Shown here one piece after another: positions 27,600 through 36,541 of a stretch of DNA of 58,131 nt. Each line of letters opens with the position of its first letter. Position 1 is the first letter of the stretch. The stretch comes from Planctomycetaceae bacterium (GTDB lineage Bacteria; Planctomycetota; Planctomycetia; Pirellulales; PALSA-1355), in NCBI GenBank assembly GCA_003153375.1, contig PLYM01000264.1, forward strand, positions 1-58,131, given 5' to 3'. The translations under genes were made by a program, and so were the position numbers. The notes under the pieces were generated by a model. That model worked only from the letters and a program-made list of their open reading frames with translations, did no database searches and had not been told where the DNA came from.

Positions 27600-28535
27600 A
27601 TGAAGGCCAAGCGTCTTATTCTTCGACAAATGTGCGTTGAGGCACTGGAAGAGCGACGGATGCTGTGGGCCGTCTCGGGAGTCTCGAGTATCGCCAGCCA
27701 TGCAGCGGTCGGGCATTCCGCATCGGTCCCAGCAATTGTCAAGTCGGCGGCGCCGATAGTGCCAATCTCCAACACCGACGTCAATTGGTCGGGCTACGCG
27801 ATTTCAACGGCAACCAACTCGGTAAGCTCTGTTGCCGGTTCATGGGTCGTGCCCGCCGTCAACCCGAAGAGCAGTGGTTACTCGGCGACCTGGGTTGGGA
27901 TCGACGGCTACAATTCAAGCACGGTTGAGCAGATCGGGACCGAACAGGACGTCATTGGCGGCCGGATAGCGTACTCTGCGTGGTTCGAAATGTATCCCAC
28001 TTCCGCAGTGACCATCCCCAACTTTGCGATGAAGCCCGGTGACTCGATTTCTGCCTCGGTTCGATACGATTCCACTCACCAGAACTTCGTGTTGACGATC
28101 AACGACGCGACCGAGTCCGAATCCTATACGACGACCCAATCGGTTGCAGGCGCACTCAGGTCGTCGGCGGAATGGGTCGTTGAGGCACCTGCTGACAGCC
28201 GTGGGGTTTTGCCCTTGGCGGCCTTTGGCTCAGTGACGTTTACGAATGCCTATGCAACGGTCAACGGCACAACCGGGCCAATCGACAATTGGCAGGCGTA
28301 TTCGATCAACATGGCCTTCAGTTCGCGCGGCCGAACGCAGATAGAGGCTTCCGCCTCGTCATTGTCGGATCGCCCGGCGGCATCACCGCTGCCCAACGGC
28401 ATTTCTAATGAAAGTTACTCCGGCAGCGTCTCAAGCTTCACGGTTAATCGCAGTGCGGCCATCGTGATTAGTTCCGCTCCGCCACTCGAGAGCGGCTGGG
28501 GGCGGTTTGTGGGCCTGCAGCGGCGGACACGCTGA
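27600..28535 (+). CDS. G1-family glutamic endopeptidase (eqolisin), secreted
   Basis: ATG 27600 sits seven bases after AGGAG and gives 311 residues. The N-terminus (MKAKRLILRQMCVEALEERR, then ML) is a variant of the LExR export-type motif. Residues 58-250 are peptidase family G1: VNWSGYAIS, GSWVVPAV, ATWVGIDGY, STVEQIGTEQ with Gln111, YSAWFEMYP and SSAEWVVEAP with Glu191. Gln111 and Glu191 are 80 residues apart and align with the Gln/Glu catalytic dyad of scytalidoglutamic peptidase. The family works at acid pH in fungi; bacterial members are less studied. The long fungal propeptide is absent. The downstream BBP7 gene starts 55 bases after the stop and may be co-transcribed. Confidence 0.85.
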   Translation: MKAKRLILRQMCVEALEERRMLWAVSGVSSIASHAAVGHSASVPAIVKSAAPIVPISNTDVNWSGYAISTATNSVSSVAGSWVVPAVNPKSSGYSATWVGIDGYNSSTVEQIGTEQDVIGGRIAYSAWFEMYPTSAVTIPNFAMKPGDSISASVRYDSTHQNFVLTINDATESESYTTTQSVAGALRSSAEWVVEAPADSRGVLPLAAFGSVTFTNAYATVNGTTGPIDNWQAYSINMAFSSRGRTQIEASASSLSDRPAASPLPNGISNESYSGSVSSFTVNRSAAIVISSAPPLESGWGRFVGLQRRTR

Positions 28536-28590
28536 GTGCTGTCTGGTTCGCTTCGAAGATCCATTGCCTCTAACCGGGCGAGATTGCACG

Positions 28591-29850
28591 ATGGCTAGAT
28601 TTTTTGAATTCATCAAACTGTGCCTGCTGATCTGCACACCGGCCGCTCTCGCTGGCTCCGCTTTCGGGCAGATGGCTGACCCGCCCGTCGTTGCACCGGC
28701 ATGGGACGTGACCGGCACTCCGCTCCCAGCCACGCCAGCACCGTTGGCACCGGCTGTTCCACGGTTCTGGATTCGGACCGACTACCTGCTGTGGTGGAAT
28801 AAAAGCGGTCCGCTGTCGGCGCCCCTCGTGACACAGGGTTCAATCAATGACTCGATCCCTGGCGCTCTCGGACAGCCCGGCACGCAAGTTCTCTATGGGG
28901 CGAATGGCATCGACTTTCGCGCATTGAGTGGACTTCGCGTCGAGTCCGGCGCGTGGCTCAATGAAGACCGCACCCTCGGCATGGAGAGCGGCTTTTTTCT
29001 CGTCGGAACTAATGCGGCTCGGTTTTCCGCATTCTCAGATGCGAACGGCAACCAAATCATTGCCCGCCCGGTGATCGATGCCGTCTCGGCCACGGAGAGT
29101 TCCTACGGAGACTCCAGTCCCGGAGCCTTTTCAGGCGGAGCTACGGTCACCAACACGAGTGCCCTTTTCAGCTGGGACATCAATGGAGCGATCAACTTTG
29201 TTCGAACAGATCAATTCCGGATGGATGGCTTGCTTGGCTTCCGTTACTTGAATTTGTTTGAGTCGCTGCGAATTGAAGATCAACTGTCCCCCTTGGTGGA
29301 TAATAGCTTGACGTTTCTCGGGCAGCCTATCGACGCGTCCAGCAGTCTGAGGGATATGGATAGCTTCCGCACCATCAACAATTTCTATGGCGGCCAGGTG
29401 GGTACGCGGATGACGTGGCTACTCGATAGGTGGGTGCTGACTGCGACTGGCAAACTGGCATTGGGAGCCAGCCAGGAGAAAGTGATCATTCGCGGAGCGA
29501 CAGCCCTGTCTTCGTCAGACGGGTCTGTAACTTACATTCCCGGGGGAGTCCTGGCCACGTCAGCCAATATTGGCGACTATGAACGAACATCCTTTGCGGT
29601 CGTGCCCGAAGTGGGCTTGAACCTTGGATTCCATATCACTCCACGCTGGTTGGTTCGGGTCGGATACTCTTTTATTTATTGGAGCAACGTTGCACGACCC
29701 GGCAACCAAGTAAATCGACTCGTCAGCCCAAATCTTGTCCCCACGGATCCCAGTTACGGAACCGCAGGTCCCAATGCGCCTGCCTTCCAGTTCCAGACCT
29801 CCTCCTATTGGGCACAGGGTATCAATCTCGGATTTGAGTTCGACTTCTGA
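28591..29850 (+). CDS. BBP7-family outer-membrane beta-barrel protein
   Basis: ATG 28591 gives 419 residues with a signal peptide (FIKLCLLICTPAALAGSAFG). After a proline-rich segment the BBP7 signature begins: RFWIRTDYLLWWNKSGPLSA, PLVTQGS, 'PGALGQPGTQVLYGANGIDF', 'SGLRVESGAWLNEDRTLGME', 'LLGFRYLNLFESLRIED', and a C-terminal series of alternating strands ending LGFEFDF with the terminal Phe of outer-membrane barrels. It is expected in the outer membrane, as a porin or structural barrel; the substrate is unknown. A degraded relative may be present at 31.9-32.2 kb. Confidence 0.88.
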   Translation: MARFFEFIKLCLLICTPAALAGSAFGQMADPPVVAPAWDVTGTPLPATPAPLAPAVPRFWIRTDYLLWWNKSGPLSAPLVTQGSINDSIPGALGQPGTQVLYGANGIDFRALSGLRVESGAWLNEDRTLGMESGFFLVGTNAARFSAFSDANGNQIIARPVIDAVSATESSYGDSSPGAFSGGATVTNTSALFSWDINGAINFVRTDQFRMDGLLGFRYLNLFESLRIEDQLSPLVDNSLTFLGQPIDASSSLRDMDSFRTINNFYGGQVGTRMTWLLDRWVLTATGKLALGASQEKVIIRGATALSSSDGSVTYIPGGVLATSANIGDYERTSFAVVPEVGLNLGFHITPRWLVRVGYSFIYWSNVARPGNQVNRLVSPNLVPTDPSYGTAGPNAPAFQFQTSSYWAQGINLGFEFDF

Positions 29851-30584
29851 CCTAGCCCTCCGGCCCCGACCATGCCGTTGCTCCGCGCATAGCGTGTTAG
29901 AAAATGTGACATAATCGAAAACCGAACTGCATGGCCGCGCGTCACGCTGACGTTGATTAAGGACGAGAGACCGCGAAAAAGTGTTCGGCTGCTGGGCCCA
30001 GGTCGGTAGTCACTGTTCCAGACTGGCCGGTCTGTCGAGTCGCTCTTGACGCAGACTTTGATCATTCACGTCATCTGCACCATACGGATCCCAATTTTCT
30101 AAAGCTGGGCCGGTTGGCCACTGATTGTGACGACGGCAGTCCTCATAGTGACCGAAGCCCGGTTGCCTTTTCGCTCATCAGCCCGAATCTCGGGTTCACA
30201 TCGTTGACAGGACAATCTGAACGACCCGACAACTCCTACAACTTCTTGGAATGACGCGCGGCTATCACTTGTCGCGAATCCAGCTGTGTGTTGTAGGCAA
30301 CAGAAAACGAGCCGTTTTGAACGTGCCGTGCGTCGGATCGCGGCCTATCCCCGAACTCGCCGGTTTATTTCTGCGCTCCCTCGTTCCCCCTGAAGAGGCG
30401 GCTCGCTCGGACTTGTCTGGATTGCGGTGAATACACAAGCGGGATTTAAAGCCTTCCGCTAGCTTATTCTTCCCTTGACGCAATAGCGGCGTCTTCCGAC
30501 AATCTGCCACCATTTTGCGCCGCTCGCTGGCTCTATTCTCAAGCTGCCAGAATCACCGCCGCCACCTTGCCATGGAGGGCATTT
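29851..30584. other. Intergenic stretch without a gene
   Basis: About 730 bases with only short unrelated frames. GGAGGG at 30574-30579 is the ribosome site of the nuclease gene. No repeats or strong hairpins were recognised. Confidence 0.45.
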
Positions 30585-31433
30585 GTGAACCGATTATTTC
30601 GAGTGCTGGTCGCCTCATTTGCGCTTTGCGTTGCCCCTTCTGCCGTCCAGGCGCAGAGTCAATATGCTCACTTGGCGCTCGGCAATCCGAGCCAAGCTGG
30701 AGAATCTGCTGACAACTTCCTCATGAGGAAGGACTACTTTGCGCTTTCCTATAACAACTCAAAAGGGACGCCGAATTGGGTTAGCTGGCATTTGACGCAC
30801 GAAGAAATCGGATCAGCGAAGCGTTTGCCTTTCTATCCCGATCTCGATCTACCGACCGGCTTCAAGCGCATCGTTCCAAAGGACTACACGAGTTCCGGAT
30901 TCGACCGAGGTCATATGTGCCCGCATAGCGACCGTGATCGAACCGAGACAATGAGTCATGCCACGTTTGTGATGACCAACATCATTCCGCAAGCTCCTGC
31001 AGTGAACCAGAAGGCGTGGCGGCAGCTAGAGATGTATTGCCGAACGCTCGTGGAACGGCAACACAAGGAACTTTACATCATTTGCGGCCCGGCGGGGGAA
31101 GGCGGACGAGGGAGGGAGGGTGTGAGGAACACGTTGTCGCATGGCAAGGTGACAGTGCCGGCTCAATGTTGGAAGGTGATCCTGGTTCTCGATGAATCCG
31201 ACGGCGATGATGCCGCAAGAATTGATGCTAACGCGCGAATGATCGCCGTGGTTATGCCAAACGATGAGCGAGTCGGTGAAGATTGGACACCGTATCGCAC
31301 ATCCGTCAAGCAGGTGGAGGAACTTACCGGCCTCCGATTTTTCGATCGCGTTCCAGAATCCTTTGTCGGCCCACTGAAGGAAAGCGTTGATCACTACAAT
31401 GTGGCACTCGGACCATCGGTCCGCCAAGAATAA
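30585..31433 (+). CDS. Secreted DNA/RNA non-specific endonuclease (NucA/endonuclease G family)
   Basis: GTG 30585 follows GGAGGG by five bases and gives a signal peptide (RLFRVLVASFALCVAPSAVQ, cleavage near AQA). The body is Endonuclease_NS: FDRGHM at 106-111 with catalytic H110, then HSDR, and 'TNIIPQAPAVNQKAW' with the metal-binding Asn. Later blocks (ELYIICGPAGEG, VPAQCWKVILV) complete the beta-beta-alpha-metal fold. It should cut single- and double-stranded DNA and RNA with Mg or Mn, outside the cytoplasm. The next gene, 15 bases downstream, encodes a NuiA-type inhibitor, so the pair resembles Anabaena NucA/NuiA. Confidence 0.92.
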   Translation: MNRLFRVLVASFALCVAPSAVQAQSQYAHLALGNPSQAGESADNFLMRKDYFALSYNNSKGTPNWVSWHLTHEEIGSAKRLPFYPDLDLPTGFKRIVPKDYTSSGFDRGHMCPHSDRDRTETMSHATFVMTNIIPQAPAVNQKAWRQLEMYCRTLVERQHKELYIICGPAGEGGRGREGVRNTLSHGKVTVPAQCWKVILVLDESDGDDAARIDANARMIAVVMPNDERVGEDWTPYRTSVKQVEELTGLRFFDRVPESFVGPLKESVDHYNVALGPSVRQE

Positions 31434-31448
31434 AATCGGAGCGAGTCT

Positions 31449-31847
31449 ATGGCGGATAACGCGTCGCAGGAATTGCAAAAGGCGATCAGGGGATTGCTCT
31501 ACACCAGCGAATCCGACTCGCCTTTCGAGGTCGTTCATTGGGCAAGGCAGGAGCCGAAGCTCACAGATACGGACTTACGGTCATTTGCCGGTAAATCGTC
31601 AGACGCTCACGCGGAGGAAGTCGGGCTCGATGAGTTCTTTCACGACTTGACCCAAGAGCAAGAGTGGCACGACGCCGACGACAAAAAGACCGTCGAGCAA
31701 TATCGCAATCTTCTTGCCGTGCTCAACCAGGAGCTAAAAGACTTGAAGGTCTTCAAGATTGGAGAGGTCAAGATTGATATTTATATTGTCGGCCGAACGG
31801 CCACAGGAGACTGGGCAGGCATTAAAACGGAGGCGGTCGAGACTTAA
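31449..31847 (+). CDS. NuiA-type nuclease inhibitor
   Basis: A 132-residue acidic cytoplasmic protein with GGAG at 31438-31441 as ribosome site. It shows the nuclease-A-inhibitor pattern: LQKAIRGLLYTSESDSPFEV near the N-terminus, an acidic central helix region (EVGLDEFFHDLTQEQEWHDA), and a C-terminal beta strand 'VKIDIYIVGRTATGDWAGIK'. NuiA binds NucA and blocks its active site. The lack of a signal peptide here fits protection of the cell against nuclease that is not yet exported. Tight spacing to the nuclease gene supports co-expression. A decayed beta-barrel gene on the other strand abuts its 3' end. Confidence 0.85.
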   Translation: MADNASQELQKAIRGLLYTSESDSPFEVVHWARQEPKLTDTDLRSFAGKSSDAHAEEVGLDEFFHDLTQEQEWHDADDKKTVEQYRNLLAVLNQELKDLKVFKIGEVKIDIYIVGRTATGDWAGIKTEAVET

Positions 31848-31849
31848 CT

Positions 31850-32240
31850 GCTTTTTTGCGAGCTGAACAGACAGGTTGCGCCGCAGGTTGGCCTCGGCGC
31901 TGTTAAGCGAAAACACGTAGCTTGACGACAGGATCAGTGGGGCGGGGGAACCTCCACCGGCGCCCGACAATCCGGTGCCGGGTCCAACGTAGAACGGTCC
32001 CTGCGAAGCGCTGGATTGATTCACTCCGAAGTAACGCAAATCCAGATCGGCGAGATCGCCATAGCGGACCAGGCCGACGTCGGCTCCCGCTTGAAATGGA
32101 AAGCCGAAGCTATGCGGATTGATGATGGGATCGCCGGTATTCGTATTGATCAGAAACGAGGTTGCCGGGGGCCGGGCGCGTTTCAAGAACAGGGCCTCAA
32201 AACGGGCCGACCATTTGGGTTGACGCACGTCACGCCATAA
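31850..32240 (-). pseudogene. Outer-membrane beta-barrel protein fragment
   Basis: From about 32240 the frame (after an in-frame TGA) reads LWRDVRQPKWSARFEALFLK, then 'PHSFGFPFQAGADVGLVRYG' and 'LADLDLRYFGVNQSS', and 'SSSYVFSLNSAEANLRRNLS'. It looks like a piece of a planctomycete outer-membrane barrel protein: start, signal peptide and C-terminal barrel are missing, and the frame runs on antisense into the inhibitor gene. I read it as a fragment cut at both ends by rearrangement. Family identity is approximate. Confidence 0.5.
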
Positions 32241-32627
32241 TCATCGCAACACTGCGCCGCTGCGTCGGCGGACTCCGCCGCTTCCGGCAAGAGCATCGTT
32301 ACTTGGAAATCGTCAGCAGAGCGCACGTCGGCAGTCTGAGTAATTGGCGGGCTAAGAGCAACACAACAGACAGCGAAATGGAGCGAGAGTGCTCACAGAG
32401 CTATGGTATGCCCTTGGGGGGCGGCTGATCAGCCGCGCTTCGTGCCGGCTGCCCCCAGGTACACATAATCGATATCGGTAACGGCATGCGCCGTCGGCAG
32501 TCGGCCTCGATTTGGCATCAAACGCGACCGGCCTACCGGCAAGCGCGCGATCGTCAGAGGCGATGCAGCTTCACTTTCGTGGTAAACAGCATGGCGGGTG
32601 ATCGCGCGATGCCTCCGAGTGAGGAAG
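32241..32627. other. Intergenic debris without a gene
   Basis: No supported gene. The region near 32241 may contain more scrambled barrel-gene sequence, since codon-like patterns continue but in changing frames. Nothing else recognised. Confidence 0.35.
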
Positions 32628-33194
32628 TTAGCGCTCGCTCAAGCTGCGTATCACGCGACAGGGATTGCCCGCGGCAAAAACATCGGACGGAATATCCTGG
32701 GTTACGACGCTGCCGGCGCCGATGGTCGTGCGATCGCCAATGGAAACGCCCTGACAGACGATCGTGCCGCCGCCGATCCAGGACTGACGGCCGATAGTCA
32801 CGGGTGCCGCGTATTCGGGGCCCCCGCAGCGCTCGACTGCGTCGATCGGATGATAGGCCGCGTAAATCTGCACCGAGGGACCGAGCATCGTCTGATCGCC
32901 GATCCGCACACGGTTGCAATCCAGGATCACGCAGTTGACATTCAGGTAGACCTTGTCACCCAGTTCGATGAAGCTGCCGTAGTCGAAGTAGAACGGCGGC
33001 TCGATCCACACACCCTGGCCTCGGTGGCCCAGGAGTTCCGCGAGCAAATCCTGACGGAGATCGAGCTGTTCCTCGGTGCTCGTGTTATAGAGCCGCATCA
33101 GCCGCCGAGCACGAAAGCGCATGTCGACTAGTTCCGGATCCTTGCAGTCGTACAACTCGCCAGCCAGCATTTTCTGCTTTTCGCTGAGAGTCAT
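32628..33194 (-). CDS. Sugar O-acetyltransferase, maltose acetyltransferase type
   Basis: A 188-residue member of the left-handed beta-helix acetyltransferases. ATG 33194 (MTLSEKQKMLAGELYDCKDP) gives the standard N-terminal Mac domain; a GTG six bases earlier is possible. Hexapeptide repeats follow: VYLNVNCVILDCNRVRIGDQ, the catalytic-His region 'VQIYAAYHPIDA', and 'IGRQSWIGGGTIVCQGVSIG', 'TTIGAGSVVTQDIPSDVFAA'. It transfers acetyl from acetyl-CoA to a sugar hydroxyl in the cytoplasm. It appears intact although it is surrounded by decayed genes, and shows no operon partner. Confidence 0.92.
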   Translation of the reverse strand: MTLSEKQKMLAGELYDCKDPELVDMRFRARRLMRLYNTSTEEQLDLRQDLLAELLGHRGQGVWIEPPFYFDYGSFIELGDKVYLNVNCVILDCNRVRIGDQTMLGPSVQIYAAYHPIDAVERCGGPEYAAPVTIGRQSWIGGGTIVCQGVSIGDRTTIGAGSVVTQDIPSDVFAAGNPCRVIRSLSER

Positions 33195-33255
33195 GTCCAC
33201 ACCGGTGATTCTAATGTCGACGCCTCTTCATCATGTCAGGACCAATTGACGCATT

Positions 33256-34089
33256 CTAACTGAGATCGGGCGGTATTGAACTCCGCCAATTCGAGCACGA
33301 TTGCGATTGAGGACCGTCCAATACCTCTGAGGGCAGGCGATGAACACACACCTTGGGTCCATTTCCCATTAGAGTCGTGTTGGGCTTATCTCGCCAGCCT
33401 AGTCGGCCACGCGGACGAAACTCTCCTAGGTCTGACCAGCTGAAGTCAATCCGGCGCTCAATTGATCCGGCATCATAGGAGGGCTCGCGCACGATTATCA
33501 CACCGCTGGACATTTTTTCACGACCGTTCCTTGTGGGATCGGGTGCGAATGTCAGGGTGATGCGCGCGACGAGTTGTTGCAGCGTTTGATGAAGAAGTTT
33601 GGGATCCTCGCCAATGAGTCCGAACTGCAAGCGGCGCACATCATGCATCGCGTTGGCGACAAGGCGTTTGAGATTAAGTGGCCTGCCGGCTTCGATTTTT
33701 TCCAACCGAATAGCCGTGCTATCTCGCTTGGCTTGCCACATCGAGAGCTTCTCAACTGCGCGTCGAGCCTGGCTTGGATTGGCAAGTAGCAGATTCTCCG
33801 TGGCTCGGTCGATGGTTTTGTCGAGGCTGGCGATTTCCTGCTGCAAGCGGGTTATCGCTGCCGGGCGATATGCTTTCCCGAGTTCCAATTTTAGGCGTGC
33901 ATGCAGACGATCCTCAAAGCCTTCGCCGAGCACCGTAGTTCGCAGCGTCCGTACCACACATTCCAGCAGCAGGGGCTCGTGGATCACACGTGACCTGCAC
34001 GCCGCCGGGCCACACTGCCGGAACGTGGAGCACACAAATCTCCGGTAGTAGCTGGTGACGTACTTTTGCCGGCCGCGAGAGAGCCGACT
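33256..34089 (-). pseudogene. Large serine recombinase, C-terminal remnant
   Basis: The frame, readable from about 34089, contains GRQKYVTSYYRRFVCSTFRQ followed by CGPAAC, a zinc-ribbon-like C-x(6)-C-x(4)-C arrangement, then ECVVRTLRTTVLGE and a long coiled-coil (AITRLQQEIASLDKTIDRAT). This is the order of the C-terminal half of large serine recombinases: zinc ribbon, then coiled coil. The catalytic resolvase domain with its serine is absent, and sequence upstream of 34089 is out of frame, so the gene is dead. It shows past integrase activity just before the unusual AAA+ cassette at 36.4 kb. Confidence 0.65.
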
Positions 34090-34200
34090 CTGGCGCCGAC
34101 TTTGATTCGATGAAAAAGGCCGCCTGAGGAGATTCGGCGGGCGGCTCGTTTTAGCCGATACGGCTGCGCCTTCTTACAGCGCAGGCGATGCAAGACCTCG

Positions 34201-34236
34201 GCCGGAACAAGAGATCATCGCATCTCTTGTTCCGGC
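34201..34236. terminator. Perfect 15-bp hairpin, probable terminator of the triple C1q-like gene
   Basis: GCCGGAACAAGAGAT (34201-34215) pairs perfectly with 34222-34236 across a six-base loop. It lies 51 bases beyond the stop of the minus-strand gene at 34288. There is no T-run on either side, so it may act as a transcript-end or stabilising hairpin rather than a classical intrinsic terminator. Confidence 0.55.
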
Positions 34237-34287
34237 ACTCGCAGGCCTCGTTTCGGCTGGTCGAAGAATCGAGTCTTTCTGATCCGA

Positions 34288-35673
34288 TCAGTCGACCTTG
34301 ACCAGTGAGAAGATCATGCTGGGGATGACCGGTTCATTCTTGGGGGCGGAGGCGATCATGCCGACGCCGGCGCCGCGGGCGGACTGACAGAGTTGCAGCT
34401 TGTCACCGGCTTTGACTTCGCCGACGCCTTGGCAAACCAGCACCGCAGTGTACTTGGGCGTGATGGTCTGCTCGGTGTTGGAGTTGTCGACGTCCTTGCC
34501 GTTCTGTCGCAGCCACAGCCGATCGGAACCCTGGCCGCTGCCGTTGCTGCTGCCCACCTGGCCGGCGGCGACGACGAAGTAGGTGCCGGCCTTCTTGACC
34601 GTCACGGTGCCCTTGTCGTTTTCGACGTCCTTGGCGGCGTCGATCGAGTTGAGCACGAGCGGCTTGCCGGTCGCCCCGCCGATCTGCGTTTCGCTGCTGG
34701 AGAGCTGGGCATAGGAGCTGTCGGCCACTTTGACGATCGAGAGGATCATGCTCGGCACCACGGGCTCGCCCTTGGGCCGCGAGGCGACCATGCCCAGTCC
34801 GGCGCCGGTGCTCGATTGCAGCAGCTCGACTTTGTCGCCGGCTTTGCACTCCATCACGCCCTGGCAGACCAGCACCGCGGTAAAGCCGTTGGCGATGGCT
34901 TGCTCGGTGTTCGAGTTGTCGACATTCTTGCCGTTTTGCCGCACCCACAGGCGGACGCTGCCCTTGCCGTTGGTGTCGGTGGCGCCCGTCTGGCCGGCGG
35001 CCATCACGAAGTAGGTGCCGGCCTTCTTGATGGTGACCACGCCCTTGTCGTTTTCGACTTCCTTGACGGCGTCGTTCGAGTTCAGCGTAATCGCCTTGCC
35101 GGCCGCGGCGGCGGGCTGCGACTCGGTGCTCGACAACTGGGCATAGGCACTATCGTCGACCTTGAAGGCCGAGAAGATCAGGCTGGGAATGACCGGCTCG
35201 CCCTGGGGCTTCGAGACGATCAGGCCCAGGCCCTCGCCGCCGGAGCTGACCGAGAAAGTGACCTCGAGCTTATCGCCGGCTTTGATTTCGGCGACGCCCT
35301 GGCACACCAGCACGGCGGTAAAACCCTCGGCAATGGTCTGCTCGGTGTTCGAGTTGGCCACGTCCTGTCCGTTTTGCCGCATCCACATCCGCACGCTGCC
35401 TTTGCCTTTGCCGCCGGAGCTGCCCACCTGGGCGGCCGCCATCACGAAGTAGGTGCCGGCCTCTTTGAACGTGACGGCGCCCTTGGAATTGGTGATGCCC
35501 TTCAGCGCATCGTCCTGGTTCATCGTGACCACCTTGGGCGTGGTGTCACCGATTTGGGTTTCGGAGCTGGAAAGTTGGGCAAATGAGCCCGCCAGTGAGG
35601 GCGCGGCGACCAGCGACGCAGCGACCAAGGCAACGAATGGGGCGAAGTGGATCTTCTTCACAGTGATTTTCAC
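34288..35673 (-). CDS. Secreted protein with three tandem C1q/TNF-like domains
   Basis: A 461-residue protein. A signal peptide (FAPFVALVAASLVAAPSLAG) is followed by three consecutive repeats of about 140-145 residues (about 30-175, 176-318, 319-461). Each begins (Y/F)AQLSSxE(T/S)Q, has 'KxAGTYFVxAAxQxG', 'xWxRQNGxxVxNSNTEQxI', 'TAVLVCQGVxExKAGDK', 'GxGxxxSxPxxEPVIPSxI' and ends with KV(D/A). This is the jelly-roll pattern of C1q/TNF or BclA-C-terminal domains, which normally assemble as trimers. Three in one chain suggests a single-chain trimer. Ligand unknown. The hairpin at 34201-34236 marks its 3' end. Confidence 0.75.
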   Translation of the reverse strand: MKITVKKIHFAPFVALVAASLVAAPSLAGSFAQLSSSETQIGDTTPKVVTMNQDDALKGITNSKGAVTFKEAGTYFVMAAAQVGSSGGKGKGSVRMWMRQNGQDVANSNTEQTIAEGFTAVLVCQGVAEIKAGDKLEVTFSVSSGGEGLGLIVSKPQGEPVIPSLIFSAFKVDDSAYAQLSSTESQPAAAAGKAITLNSNDAVKEVENDKGVVTIKKAGTYFVMAAGQTGATDTNGKGSVRLWVRQNGKNVDNSNTEQAIANGFTAVLVCQGVMECKAGDKVELLQSSTGAGLGMVASRPKGEPVVPSMILSIVKVADSSYAQLSSSETQIGGATGKPLVLNSIDAAKDVENDKGTVTVKKAGTYFVVAAGQVGSSNGSGQGSDRLWLRQNGKDVDNSNTEQTITPKYTAVLVCQGVGEVKAGDKLQLCQSARGAGVGMIASAPKNEPVIPSMIFSLVKVD

Positions 35674-36376
35674 AGCGATTCTCCGTTTGCTCGAGACAAT
35701 GACGTCGCAACCCGCGACGGGGGCCGCCTGGCCTACCGCAAATACGAAGAGAAACCGCTTCTCGCAGAGCTGGGCTGCTTAAGTCCGCAGTGAGCCGGCA
35801 GAAACCAGCTCGAGAAAACGGCTTGTCATCTGATTTTTCTGCAACCCATCCCACCATTTGGTGCATGGAATCAGAGTGCATTCGATTGTCTCACCGAAAG
35901 GCGTCGTGTCAAGCAACCGCGCGCAATCCGAGCCGAAATCTGCACCTGTCGCCCGCAGCACTGTCGGCCGGGCCAAACATGGCCTTCTTGTTGAGGTCAG
36001 CCCTTCGCCTCGGCGATGCAGGCCGCACTTCGACCTGGTGCTTTCGTTCTGCCAGGGATCGATGCCCGGCTCCTGGGGAATCACGCCACGCGGCCGCGTG
36101 GCCTGGCCCGTTCGCCTGCCTGGTTCGGCAGATTGAATAAACCAGCATGCCAATGTCCGCGCGGAACCGACACAGCTTTCAGGACCGCCGGGCCAATATC
36201 TCGTCAGCTTAATAACTCGCATTTTCATGGCATATGAGATAGGGAGCACGCCTAGCTCTTCGGGATCCCGCTCTGGGCGACCACTGCGATCGCGCGCTGA
36301 TCGTCACCGTTCGTGTCGGAGGTTGCGCGGCGTCCTGTCGAAGCAATTCATCTCATCAAGCCACGGAGATCGCCCA
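35674..36376. other. Intergenic stretch upstream of the AAA+ cassette
   Basis: About 700 bases with no supported gene. It separates the divergent C1q-like gene and the cassette and should hold both promoters. GGAG at 36365-36368 is the ribosome site of the first cassette gene. A minus-strand frame of 156 codons (35779-36249) has no family likeness. Confidence 0.45.
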
Positions 36377-36541
36377 TTGAACTTCACGGTGTTCGTCTTC
36401 AGCAGCATGTCATTGGCCATGACCTTTTTGGTCCTGGCGCTGGCTCGCGAAATCCGCCTGCGGCGCGGCCTTCGACAATTGTTTACCAAGTTATTGGCCC
36501 ATTGGAGAAGCCACCATGCCGACGATCGTTCACCGGACTAG
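36377..36541 (+). CDS. Short single-span membrane protein, first gene of the cassette
   Basis: TTG 36377, eight bases after GGAG, gives 54 residues: a hydrophobic helix at about 3-22 (FTVFVFSSMSLAMTFLVLAL), a strongly basic segment (REIRLRRGLRQLF) and a polar tail. The N-terminus would lie outside and the basic part in the cytoplasm. The gene overlaps the next one by 26 bases, which supports that both are translated. No family recognised; it may tether cytoplasmic partners to the membrane. Confidence 0.5.
   Translation: MNFTVFVFSSMSLAMTFLVLALAREIRLRRGLRQLFTKLLAHWRSHHADDRSPD

Noticed and set aside
34393-35586. 397-codon plus-strand open frame opposite the triple C1q-like gene
   Set aside because: Repeat-driven antisense frame with Leu/Gly/Ala/His bias; the sense protein has a signal peptide and clear repeats.
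35779-36249. 156-codon minus-strand frame upstream of the cassette
   Set aside because: No family likeness, no signal or ribosome site, and odd composition (Cys, Trp, Arg). I keep the region as intergenic.
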